From positions 1 to 45,606 of the forward strand of contig CAZWEZ010000020.1 of the NCBI GenBank assembly GCA_964632795.1: a stretch of 45,606 nt of DNA. Direction: 5' to 3'. The position numbers were made by a program, and so were the translations under genes. This DNA is from CAZWEZ01 sp964632795. Its GTDB lineage: Bacteria; Pseudomonadota; Alphaproteobacteria; Rhodospirillales; 2-02-FULL-58-16. A model generated the notes under the pieces. That model saw only the letters and a list, made by a program, of their open reading frames with translations. It ran no database searches and was not told the DNA's origin. Shown piece after piece: positions 28,464-35,674 of this stretch. Within the stretch, counting starts at the first letter, position 1. Every line of letters begins with the position of its first letter.

Positions 28464-29711
28464 ATGAAGAACCTGGTGATCGACGGCCGGCGGTTGTGGG
28501 ACAGCCTGATGAAAATGGCCGAGATCGGCGCCACCGACAAGGGCGGCAACCGCCGGCTGGCGCTGAGCGATTTGGACGGCAAGGCCCGCGACCTGTTCGT
28601 CTCGTGGTGCGAGGACGCCGGGTGCGCCCTCACCGTCGATGCCATGGGCAACATTTTCGCCCGCCGTTCGGGGCGCGACGACACCTTGGCCCCGGTGGTG
28701 ATGGGCAGCCACCTCGACACCCAGCCCACCGGCGGCCGCTTCGACGGCGTGTTCGGGGTGCTGGCCGGCCTCGAGGTGATCCGCTCGCTCAACGAGCTGG
28801 ATTATGAGACCGCGGCCCCGGTCGAGGTCGCGGTGTGGACCAACGAGGAGGGCTCCCGCTTCGCCCCGGCGATGATCGGCTCGGGCGTCTTCGCCGGGGT
28901 CTTCGACCTCGACTACGGCCATTCGCGCACCGACGCCGAGGGCGCCGCCATCGGCGACGAACTGGCGCGCATCGGCTACGCCGGCTCCGCCCCCTGCGGC
29001 GGGCGCCGCTTCGCCGCCTTCTTCGAGGCCCACATCGAACAGGGGCCGATCCTCGAGGACGAGGGCAAGACCATCGGCGTGGTCACCGGCGTCCAGGGGA
29101 TCAGCTGGTACGAGATCACGCTCACCGGCCAGGAATCCCACGCCGGCACCACGCCGTCTCCGCGCCGCAGGGACGCCCTGCTCGGGGCGGCGCGGATCGC
29201 CGAGGCCGTCGATGGCATCGCCGCCGGGCGCGGTCCCGAGGCCCGGGGCACGGTCGGCACCCTGACCATCGACAAGCCGTCGATCAACGTCGTCCCCGGT
29301 CACGTGTCGATGACCGTCGATCTGCGCCATCCCGAGCTGGATGTGCTCGAGGAGATGGACGGCGAGCTGCGCCGGGCGGCCGCGGGGATGGTCGCCGGGA
29401 GCGAGCTGGAGATGGACTTCCAGCGCATCTGGACTTCGCCGCCGGTGGACTTCGACGCCGGGTGCATCGACGCCGTGAGGCGGGCCGCCGAGGCCGGCGG
29501 CTTCGCCCACCGCGACATCGTCAGCGGCGCCGGCCACGACGCCGTCTACATCTCCCGGGTGGCGCCGACCGCGATGATCTTCGTGCCGTGCGAGGGCGGG
29601 ATCAGCCACAACGAGATCGAGAACGCGACGCCGGAGGACCTCGCCGCCGGCTGCCAGGTGCTGCTCCGGGCGGCGGTCGAGAAGGCCAACGCCCCGGCCA
29701 CGGAGGCGTGA
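28464..29711 (+). CDS. Zn-dependent M20-family amidohydrolase (N-carbamoyl-amino-acid hydrolase/allantoate amidohydrolase type)
   Basis: The 415-residue enzyme has the signature of the hydantoinase/carbamoylase branch of M20: metal ligands in MGSHLDTQPTGGRFDGVFGV, NEEGSRFAPAMIGSG and FEAHIEQGPILE. A dimerisation-domain segment (QESHAGTTPSPRRRDAL) and C-terminal His in GGISHNEIEN follow. Enzymes of this group cleave N-carbamoyl-amino acids, beta-ureidopropionate or allantoate. The exact substrate is not decidable here, and no hydantoinase or allantoinase gene is adjacent. Start 28464 has AGGGGAGGAG. A 33-bp palindrome of the dispersed repeat family overlaps the stop TGA. Confidence 0.85.
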   Translation: MKNLVIDGRRLWDSLMKMAEIGATDKGGNRRLALSDLDGKARDLFVSWCEDAGCALTVDAMGNIFARRSGRDDTLAPVVMGSHLDTQPTGGRFDGVFGVLAGLEVIRSLNELDYETAAPVEVAVWTNEEGSRFAPAMIGSGVFAGVFDLDYGHSRTDAEGAAIGDELARIGYAGSAPCGGRRFAAFFEAHIEQGPILEDEGKTIGVVTGVQGISWYEITLTGQESHAGTTPSPRRRDALLGAARIAEAVDGIAAGRGPEARGTVGTLTIDKPSINVVPGHVSMTVDLRHPELDVLEEMDGELRRAAAGMVAGSELEMDFQRIWTSPPVDFDAGCIDAVRRAAEAGGFAHRDIVSGAGHDAVYISRVAPTAMIFVPCEGGISHNEIENATPEDLAAGCQVLLRAAVEKANAPATEA

Positions 29712-29743
29712 TACCAAAGGTCATTATCAATGACCTTTGGTAT
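29711..29743. repeat. Perfect 33-bp palindrome of the dispersed repeat family
   Basis: ATACCAAAGGTCATT, loop ATC, and the exact complement AATGACCTTTGGTAT. Twenty-one of 25 bases match the end of the element at 44356-44380 (shared GGTCATTATCA and TTGGTAT). The first A is the last base of the TGA stop of the amidohydrolase gene. TA flanks CCAAAGG...CCTTTGG on both sides. In RNA it would form a 15-bp hairpin, possibly a terminator. Confidence 0.85.
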
Positions 29744-29786
29744 GACATGGTGAACCACCAAACGCGCAAGGTCGGGATCGACGATC

Positions 29787-30371
29787 TCAGGGAATGGGCG
29801 GCGGCCGGCCGCGGTTCCACCGCCCCACGGCGGCGCCGGCCAGCGCCAAGGCGGCCGAGATGGCGAGCAGCCAGGAGCCGACCTCGACCATCGAGCGGTC
29901 GATCCCCCTCACCCTGTCGATCACCTCGGCGTAGGAGATGGAGGTCTCGGGGACCAGGAAGTTGAGGTTGCTGTGCTCCTGGATCCGCCAGATCGTCGCC
30001 GCCCGGCCGCCGCCGATCTCGGCGCCGTCGACCCAGACCTCGATCGACCCGGCCGTGTAGTCGCGGACGATGGGGTACTGGGGATGGGTCGAGGGGTAGC
30101 GGAACTCGCCCTCCACCCCCTTTAGGGTGAAGTAGACGGAGGTCAGCCCCGGCATCATCGCCCCGGCCCTGGTCTTCGAGACGTCGTCCCTGACGATGAC
30201 GGTGGCGATCTCGCCGCTGACCTTGACCAGCGCGCTCTCGGCGGGGTAGCCCCGCGGCCACCACACGGCGACCAACACCACCCCGGCCAGGGCGCCAAGC
30301 AGCGACAGGACGTAATAGGGCCACACCGGAAACCGGCCGAGACGCTTGCCCGGGAGTGTCGCATCGACCAC
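29787..30371 (-). CDS. Hypothetical bitopic membrane protein
   Basis: The 194-residue protein has two hydrophobic segments, near residues 17-38 (VWPYYVLSLLGALAGVVLVA) and 165-185 (SWLLAISAALALAGAAVG). They enclose a roughly 125-residue, probably periplasmic domain rich in beta-strand-like sequence (GLTSVYFTLKGVEGEFRYPS). I recognise no family. It is last in a minus-strand series after the MoaD-like gene, 48 bases apart, and could serve the oxidoreductase encoded upstream, but only position suggests that. Confidence 0.65.
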   Translation of the reverse strand: MVDATLPGKRLGRFPVWPYYVLSLLGALAGVVLVAVWWPRGYPAESALVKVSGEIATVIVRDDVSKTRAGAMMPGLTSVYFTLKGVEGEFRYPSTHPQYPIVRDYTAGSIEVWVDGAEIGGGRAATIWRIQEHSNLNFLVPETSISYAEVIDRVRGIDRSMVEVGSWLLAISAALALAGAAVGRWNRGRPPPIP

Positions 30372-30419
30372 TGAAAGACCTCCCCCAGAGGACCGTGGGC
30401 CGGGTCGCGGGCCAGCCGA

Positions 30420-30671
30420 TCAGCCGCCGCGGATCGGCGGGAATACGCTCACCTGGTCGCCGTCCTCGAGGCGCAGCGTGCGCCGTTTGCTGGGCGGCAC
30501 CGAATCGCCGTTGACGATGATCATGTAGGACTCGGGCTCGGCCAACCCCAGCTTGGACAGTACCACGTCCGGGCCCGCCCCGTCATCGACCTCGACCACC
30601 CCTTCGCCGCCCTCGAACCCGGTCCCCAGCCGCGGCGATTCGATGGCGATCAGCTTGACCTTGATTCTCAT
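30420..30671 (-). CDS. MoaD/ThiS-family sulfur-carrier-like protein
   Basis: The 83-residue protein has the beta-grasp pattern of MoaD/ThiS (MRIKVKLIAIESPRL...YMIIVNGDSV...LEDGDQVSVFPPIRGG) and the C-terminal Gly-Gly that is adenylated and thiocarboxylated in sulfur carriers. It is 12 bases downstream of an aldehyde:ferredoxin oxidoreductase-like gene; MoaD-like genes often accompany AOR genes and may supply sulfur for the pterin dithiolene cofactor. Whether it serves general molybdopterin synthesis or only this enzyme cannot be told. Confidence 0.85.
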   Translation of the reverse strand: MRIKVKLIAIESPRLGTGFEGGEGVVEVDDGAGPDVVLSKLGLAEPESYMIIVNGDSVPPSKRRTLRLEDGDQVSVFPPIRGG

Positions 30672-30683
30672 GACTTGTCCTAC

Positions 30684-32507
30684 CTACAAATCCAGCCGGT
30701 GGAGGGTTTGGTTGGTCGGCACGCCTTGGGCGGTCCAGCCGCGCAGGCGGTAGTATTCGGGCAGCATCTTGTCCAACTCGGCGACCCGGCCCTTGGCCGA
30801 GCCGCTCTTGGCGGCGTCCTTGAGGATGCGCGCCGGCAGGGTGTCGTCGGCCGCCGTCATTCCGGCGTCCAGGTTGAAGCGCCGTTCCAGGTTCCAGATC
30901 CGCTCGCCGACCTCGCGCAGGCGCTCGACCGACCACACCCCGGCGCACGCGGCGTCGATCTGCATCGCATAGTCCTTCTCGCCCCAGGCGGTGCCGGGGA
31001 AGGAGCACAGGCCCGAGGAGTCGACCGCCGCCAGGTAGTCCTGGGAGTCCTTGACGATCGCCGCCTTGCCGTCGATGGGGCCGTCGGCGAAGTCGTCGCC
31101 GTAGGGGTCGGCCCGGGTGTGGCTGGCGCCGTGGTTGGATGTCGCGTAGGCCAGCGCCATCCCCTGCATCGCGCGGGCGTCGTAGCCGGGGAACTCCTGG
31201 CCCTTGACCACCATCGCCATCTCGGGGCGGCCGTACTTCTCGCACAGCCGCTTGGCGCCGAGCCCGATGATGCGCCCGAAGCCGTCCCCGGAGCCGGTCA
31301 AATCGGCCATCGCCACCAGCGCCTCGGCGGAGCCGAAGGTCAGCGCGATGCCCCCGGTGTCGGCGGCGGTGAGGACGCCCGCCTCGTAGAGTTCCATGGC
31401 GGCGGCCAGGGCGCCGCCGAAGGAGATCGGGTCCATCCCCTGCTCGTTGCACACGTAGCCGGCGTAGGTCGCGGCCTCGAAGTCGGTGACCCCGATCAAC
31501 GGCGCCAGGGCGAAGGCGGATTCGTATTCCAGCCCGCCCTTGGCGCCCAGGTAGCGGTCCTTGCCTTTGACCGAGAAGTGGCCGGGGTCGATACTGGACA
31601 CCCGGCCGCAGCCGATGGTGCAGCCGAAACAGGCCTTGTTGGTCTGCAGGTTGGTCTTGGCGTCGCTGGCCCGGGGGGTCCGCATCCACTTGGCGTTGAC
31701 GGTGTCGATGCCCTCGAACTGGACGTCCTGGCTGTTGCGGGTCGGCAGGGCGCCGAAGTTGTGGGTGACGTCCATCATCGGGATGGTGCCGTTGCGGGCC
31801 AGCCGGGCGCGCCCCGGGCTGGCGTCGAGCAGGGCCCGCGCCCTGGCGGTGGCGTCGGCGAACCCGGCCGGGTCGTGGACCCGGACGCCGTTGGTGCCGC
31901 GCACGGCGAACGCCTTGAGGTTCTTCGAGCCCATCACCGTGCCGACGCCGGAACGCCCGGCGGCCCGGTCGAGGTCGTTCATGATGCAGGCGTAGCGGAC
32001 CCCGCTCTCGCCGGCGCGGCCGATCGAGGCGATCTTGATCTCCGGCTCCATGTGGCGGGCCCGGATCTCGGGCTCCAGCTCCCACACCGAGGTCCCCCAC
32101 AGCTCGCCGGCCGGCAGCAGCCGGGCCTGGTCGTTCTGCAGCAGCAGGTACACCGGCTCGGCGGCCCGGCCCTTGAAGATCACCAGGTCCCAGCCGGCGA
32201 ACTTGAGCTCGGCGCCGAAGTAGCCGCCCGAGTTGGAGCACGCCACGGCGTCGGTCAGCGCCCCCTTGGTGATCACCGAATAACGGCCGCCGGTGGAAGC
32301 CGCGGTTCCGGTCAGCGGGCCGGTGGCGAAGATCAGTAGGTTGCCCGGCGACAGGGGGTCGGCGCGGGGGTCCATGCCCTCGGCCAGGTATTTGGTGCCC
32401 AGCCCGCGCTGGCCCAGATACTTGTCCGCCCAGTCCATGTTCAGGGGCTCGCCCTGGCAGGTCCCGGCGCTCAGATCGACCCGCAGAACCTTGCCCTGCC
32501 AAGCCAT
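30684..32507 (-). CDS. Aldehyde:ferredoxin oxidoreductase family protein (tungsten/molybdopterin)
   Basis: The 607-residue protein is a full-length AOR family member. The N-terminal pterin-binding domain includes VLRVDLSAGTC, LIFATGPLTGT and STGGRYSVITKGALTDA. The 4Fe-4S ligands are Cys293, Cys296 and Cys300 (ACFGCTIGC) and Cys501 (SGLCSFPG), the spacing of the classic AOR cluster. Such enzymes reduce acids or oxidise aldehydes with ferredoxin and a tungsto- or molybdo-bispterin. ATG 32507 has GGAGGGGAC in front and begins MAWQGKVLRVD, normal for the family. It is preceded by a DUF1989 gene and followed by a MoaD-like gene. No ferredoxin or flavin subunit gene is adjacent, so the electron acceptor is unknown. 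Confidence 0.9.
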   Translation of the reverse strand: MAWQGKVLRVDLSAGTCQGEPLNMDWADKYLGQRGLGTKYLAEGMDPRADPLSPGNLLIFATGPLTGTAASTGGRYSVITKGALTDAVACSNSGGYFGAELKFAGWDLVIFKGRAAEPVYLLLQNDQARLLPAGELWGTSVWELEPEIRARHMEPEIKIASIGRAGESGVRYACIMNDLDRAAGRSGVGTVMGSKNLKAFAVRGTNGVRVHDPAGFADATARARALLDASPGRARLARNGTIPMMDVTHNFGALPTRNSQDVQFEGIDTVNAKWMRTPRASDAKTNLQTNKACFGCTIGCGRVSSIDPGHFSVKGKDRYLGAKGGLEYESAFALAPLIGVTDFEAATYAGYVCNEQGMDPISFGGALAAAMELYEAGVLTAADTGGIALTFGSAEALVAMADLTGSGDGFGRIIGLGAKRLCEKYGRPEMAMVVKGQEFPGYDARAMQGMALAYATSNHGASHTRADPYGDDFADGPIDGKAAIVKDSQDYLAAVDSSGLCSFPGTAWGEKDYAMQIDAACAGVWSVERLREVGERIWNLERRFNLDAGMTAADDTLPARILKDAAKSGSAKGRVAELDKMLPEYYRLRGWTAQGVPTNQTLHRLDL

Positions 32508-32592
32508 CGCGTCCCCTCCGGCCGTTAACCGTGAATCCCGTCTGAAACTTAGTGATTCGAGCGCCGCGAACAAGGGCGTTTAACCGGCGGGA

Positions 32593-33222
32593 TTAATCCC
32601 GCCGCCAGACCACGACGCGGATCGGGGTCGGGTTGTAGTCGTTGGCCGGGTTGTGCATCTGGGGGCAGTTCGACAGCGCCGCCAGGACGTCCATTCCGGC
32701 CAGCAGGTCGACGAAGTCGCCGGGTTTGGACAGGCCGTCGACGATCGCCATCCTGCCGTCGGCCGCGACCGGCACGTACATGAAGAAGTTGATGTTGGCG
32801 ACGATGTCCTTGCGGCCCAGGCCGTGGGGCTCCAGGGCGGCGAGGAAGTTGTCGCGGCAGTTGGCCTCGCCGGCGGCGCCGTAGCGCACCCGGTTGCTGT
32901 CGTCGGAACAACAGCCGCCGATGGTGTCGTGGAAGCCGCAGGTGTCCTCGATGATGGTGAACAACACGTTGCCGAGGCCCGAATAGAGCTTGCTCCCCTT
33001 GCCCAGGTAGATCGAGCCGGGGATCTTCATGGTGTCGGCGGCGTTGTAGCGTTCCGCCGGGTCGGCGGCGTTGTAGCACAGGAAATCGACCGCCTGGCGG
33101 CCCTCGAGATCGACGATCCGCAGCACCTCGCCCTGTTCGATGACCCGCGACCAGGGCCGACCGGGAGGGATGGTCTGGTGGTGGACGACGGTGCCGGGAA
33201 TGGGGGGGCGGGTGTCGGACAT
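32593..33222 (-). CDS. DUF1989 (urea carboxylase-associated) family protein
   Basis: The 209-residue protein matches DUF1989: IPPGRPWSRVIEQGEVLRIV, LEGRQAVDFLCYNA, then the Cys/His-rich DTCGFHDTIGGCCSDDSNR and MHNPANDYNPTPIRV. Known two-gene members (CgdA/CgdB, earlier called urea-carboxylase-associated proteins) form carboxyguanidine deiminase in guanidine degradation. Here there is a single copy without urea/guanidine carboxylase or allophanate hydrolase genes, so that role is unlikely as such. It lies 85 bases upstream of the AOR-like gene in the same direction and may belong to its operon. Confidence 0.82.
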   Translation of the reverse strand: MSDTRPPIPGTVVHHQTIPPGRPWSRVIEQGEVLRIVDLEGRQAVDFLCYNAADPAERYNAADTMKIPGSIYLGKGSKLYSGLGNVLFTIIEDTCGFHDTIGGCCSDDSNRVRYGAAGEANCRDNFLAALEPHGLGRKDIVANINFFMYVPVAADGRMAIVDGLSKPGDFVDLLAGMDVLAALSNCPQMHNPANDYNPTPIRVVVWRRD

Positions 33223-33319
33223 GGCGACAGACTAGCATCTCCCGGGATGTTTCGGCGATGCGGATTGTGCTAAGCTGTCCCCTCGCCGGCCCCGTCACGG
33301 GAGAGGAGGCCCGGGAACC

Positions 33320-34237
33320 ATGCGCCCTGTCGTCATCATGGTCGCCTGCCTTGCCGTCGCCCTGCCGGCGGCGGCGGAGCAGGGCTATTCGACCTGGAGC
33401 AGCCCCGATGCGCCGTCGTCCCGGCAGGCGGACCGGGTCCAGGATTTTGTCGATCGCCTCAACGCGCTGATCGACAAGGCCGAGAAGGCGCGCGCCGCCG
33501 ACCCGGTGTTCCTCAGGGACCTGCGGGCCCTGACCCGGGGCCTCCACCGGCCGTGGCGGACCCGGCTGCTGTTCGACGACTTCGGCGACGGCGACTTCAC
33601 CGCCAACCCCACCTGGACGCCGAGGGCCGGGCGCTTCTGGGTCGAGAAGGGGTGGGGCCTGAGAAGCAACGTCGAGCCCTCCCAACCCCAGGCCTCCGGC
33701 GACGCCCAGCAGGAAAAACCCAGCAACCGGGACGCCGCCTTCGCCATCCTCGGCCAGATTCTCGGCCAGGCCACCGGCCAGAAGTCGTCGAGCCAGGGCG
33801 CCGGCGCCTCCACCGCGCCCGCCGCCAGCACCATCGACACCGCGCTGACGATCACCAACGCCTTCTCCGTCGAGCTGGAGCTGAGCTCCTGGCAGGGTCA
33901 CGGACGGCTCGAGATGGGTCTCTACCAGGGCGCCGCCCGGGACGCCGGCTACCGGCTGGCCTACACCCCGGGAGGGGCGCTGGAATTGTTCCGGGTGTCG
34001 AGCCGGGGGGTCAGCATCATCGACAGCTCCACCGCCCCGCTGAGCCTCGAGGACCAGAAGACCCACCACATCGAGTGGACGCGCCATGCGGACGGCGCGA
34101 TGAAGGTCTCGGTGGACGGCCAGGAATACTTGAACACCACCGACCGCGGGTTCAGGGACCCCTTCGACGGCTTCACGATCTCCAACCTTGGCGGCGACTA
34201 CATCGTCCGCCAGATCACGATTTCAGGGACGCCGTAG
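33320..34237 (+). CDS. Secreted hypothetical protein with jelly-roll-like C-terminal domain
   Basis: The 305-residue protein has a Sec signal peptide (MRPVVIMVACLAVALPAAAE, cleavage after the AAA near residue 19). A short helical segment follows, then a start-of-domain pattern LLFDDFGDGDFTANPTWTPR seen in concanavalin-A-like/LamG-type proteins. A Gln/Ser/Ala-rich insert occupies about residues 115-165, and the C-terminal half is beta-rich (SVELELSSWQGHGRLEMGLY, DGFTISNLGGDYIVRQITIS). I recognise no specific family. GGGAGAGGAGG upstream supports ATG 33320. Carbohydrate or surface binding is a guess. Confidence 0.7.
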   Translation: MRPVVIMVACLAVALPAAAEQGYSTWSSPDAPSSRQADRVQDFVDRLNALIDKAEKARAADPVFLRDLRALTRGLHRPWRTRLLFDDFGDGDFTANPTWTPRAGRFWVEKGWGLRSNVEPSQPQASGDAQQEKPSNRDAAFAILGQILGQATGQKSSSQGAGASTAPAASTIDTALTITNAFSVELELSSWQGHGRLEMGLYQGAARDAGYRLAYTPGGALELFRVSSRGVSIIDSSTAPLSLEDQKTHHIEWTRHADGAMKVSVDGQEYLNTTDRGFRDPFDGFTISNLGGDYIVRQITISGTP

Positions 34238-34241
34238 AGGA

Positions 34242-34658
34242 TCAGGGCCTTTCGCCGTCCGAGGTGGCCAGTTCCCGGAACGACAGCTTGTCGCAGTCCA
34301 ATTCGAACATGATCTTGACCCTCTTGCGGAGCAGATCGTCGTCCATGGCGATCAGTTCCATGCTCCACTTGCCGAGGCAGTTGTCGTTCAGCCAGTCTTC
34401 CAAGGCGGTAATGGAATCCGACGTAGTGTAAATGATTCCGTGGGTCAAGCCGCGCGTGTCGCCGATCTGACGCTTGCTTTTGCGTTTTTCCGGTTGAGCG
34501 GGTTCCCGGTCGGGGACGTCCGAATCTCCGGTCAGCGACCATTCGGCGACGGCCGCGGGCGACGGCTCGCCACCCACCTCGCCGGAGGAGGTGTCCTTCC
34601 CCGACGGCACGGCGCTGGGTACGAACTTTCCCGGCACATCCTTGTCGTTGCCCGGCAT
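34242..34658 (-). CDS. Hypothetical protein, 138 residues
   Basis: The first 65 residues are polar and probably disordered (Pro/Ser/Glu/Lys-rich, with EKRKSKRQIG). The C-terminal 70 residues look folded (GIIYTTSDSITALEDWLNDN, then LDCDKLSFRELA). I recognise no family. Its stop is four bases from that of the convergent secreted-protein gene, and its start lies 37 bases after the hisG stop on the same strand. Codon usage is slightly less GC-rich than the neighbours. Confidence 0.6.
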   Translation of the reverse strand: MPGNDKDVPGKFVPSAVPSGKDTSSGEVGGEPSPAAVAEWSLTGDSDVPDREPAQPEKRKSKRQIGDTRGLTHGIIYTTSDSITALEDWLNDNCLGKWSMELIAMDDDLLRKRVKIMFELDCDKLSFRELATSDGERP

Positions 34659-34695
34659 CTCGTTTAATCCGAATGCTCACGGTCGTATGGGAATC

Positions 34696-35568
34696 CTAAC
34701 ACATTTTTTTCAATTCGAACTCGACAATTCCCTGGGCTCCGCTGGTCTTCAGCCTGGGCAGCAGGTCGCGGACCTGCCGGCGGTCGACCACCGACTCGAC
34801 GGCCAGCCACTCCTTGTCGGCCAGTTGGTTGACGGTCGGCGCGTGGAGGCTGGGCAACAGGCTCACCACCTCGTCCAGGGCCGCGGCCGGGACGTTCATC
34901 TTCAACATCACCTTGTGGCGCGCGGCGAGGGCGCTGGTCAGCAACAGGGCGATCTGTTCGATCTTGGTCTTCTTCCACGAATCCGCAAGGGCCTGTTTGT
35001 TGGCGACCAGCACGGTGTGGGTGTGCAACAGGTCGCAGACGATGCGCAGGCCGTGGGCCTTGATGGTGCTGCCGGTTTCGGTGATCTCGACCGCGGCGTC
35101 GGCCATCCCCTCGACCACCTTGGCCTCGGTGGCGCCCCACGAGAACTCGACCTCGGCCTCGATGCCGCGTTCGGCGAGGTAGCGCCGGGTGTAGCCGACC
35201 AGCTCGGTGGCGATCTTCTTGCCGTGCAGGTCCTCCAGGGTGCGGATCGGCGAATCGCGATCGACCACCACCACCCACCGGCTGGCCCGGTCGGAGGCCT
35301 TGGAATAGACCAGGTCGCACACCGTCTCGACGTCGGCCTCGGTCTCGAGGATCCAATCGATGCCGCACAACCCGGCGTCCAGGGTGCCGCCGGCGACGTA
35401 GGGCCCCATCTCCTGGGAGCGGACCAGGGCGCACGACAGCTCCTCGTCGTCGATCGACGGGAAGTAGTTGCGCGAGCGCGAGAGGATGCTCCAGCCGGCC
35501 TGGGCGAACAGATCGACGGTGGCCTCCTCGAGGCTGCCCTTGGGAATTCCCAGTTTGAGCTTGCCCAT
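34696..35568 (-). CDS. hisG: ATP phosphoribosyltransferase, long form
   Basis: The 290-residue enzyme catalyses the first step of histidine synthesis, joining ATP and PRPP. The N-terminal part (MGKLKLGIPKGSLEEATVDL, DAGLCGIDWI) and the PRPP-loop-like VEITETGSTIKAHGLRIV are family-typical. The last 80 residues form the ACT-like regulatory domain of the long HisG, which works as a hexamer without HisZ and is inhibited by histidine. ATG 35568 has AAGGG eight bases upstream; ATG 35574 is an alternative. No other his gene is adjacent. Confidence 0.95.
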   Translation of the reverse strand: MGKLKLGIPKGSLEEATVDLFAQAGWSILSRSRNYFPSIDDEELSCALVRSQEMGPYVAGGTLDAGLCGIDWILETEADVETVCDLVYSKASDRASRWVVVVDRDSPIRTLEDLHGKKIATELVGYTRRYLAERGIEAEVEFSWGATEAKVVEGMADAAVEITETGSTIKAHGLRIVCDLLHTHTVLVANKQALADSWKKTKIEQIALLLTSALAARHKVMLKMNVPAAALDEVVSLLPSLHAPTVNQLADKEWLAVESVVDRRQVRDLLPRLKTSGAQGIVEFELKKMC

Positions 35569-35674
35569 GGTCATCACCCTTCAACCAAACGAGGCCCGTC
35601 CAATAGCAAAGCCGACGATGGCAAGGCAAGCTCCGTATCGCCCAAGGGCGCATTTATATCAAGGTTCCTATGTA

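Noticed and set aside
30675..32339. Long plus-strand open frame opposite the AOR-like gene
   Set aside because: Shadow of a GC-rich coding strand; no start signal and no recognisable domain, while the minus strand has a full AOR with its cysteine motifs.
32593..33222. Guanidine degradation locus based on the DUF1989 protein
   Set aside because: No carboxylase, allophanate hydrolase, second DUF1989 gene or guanidine riboswitch-like leader is visible nearby.
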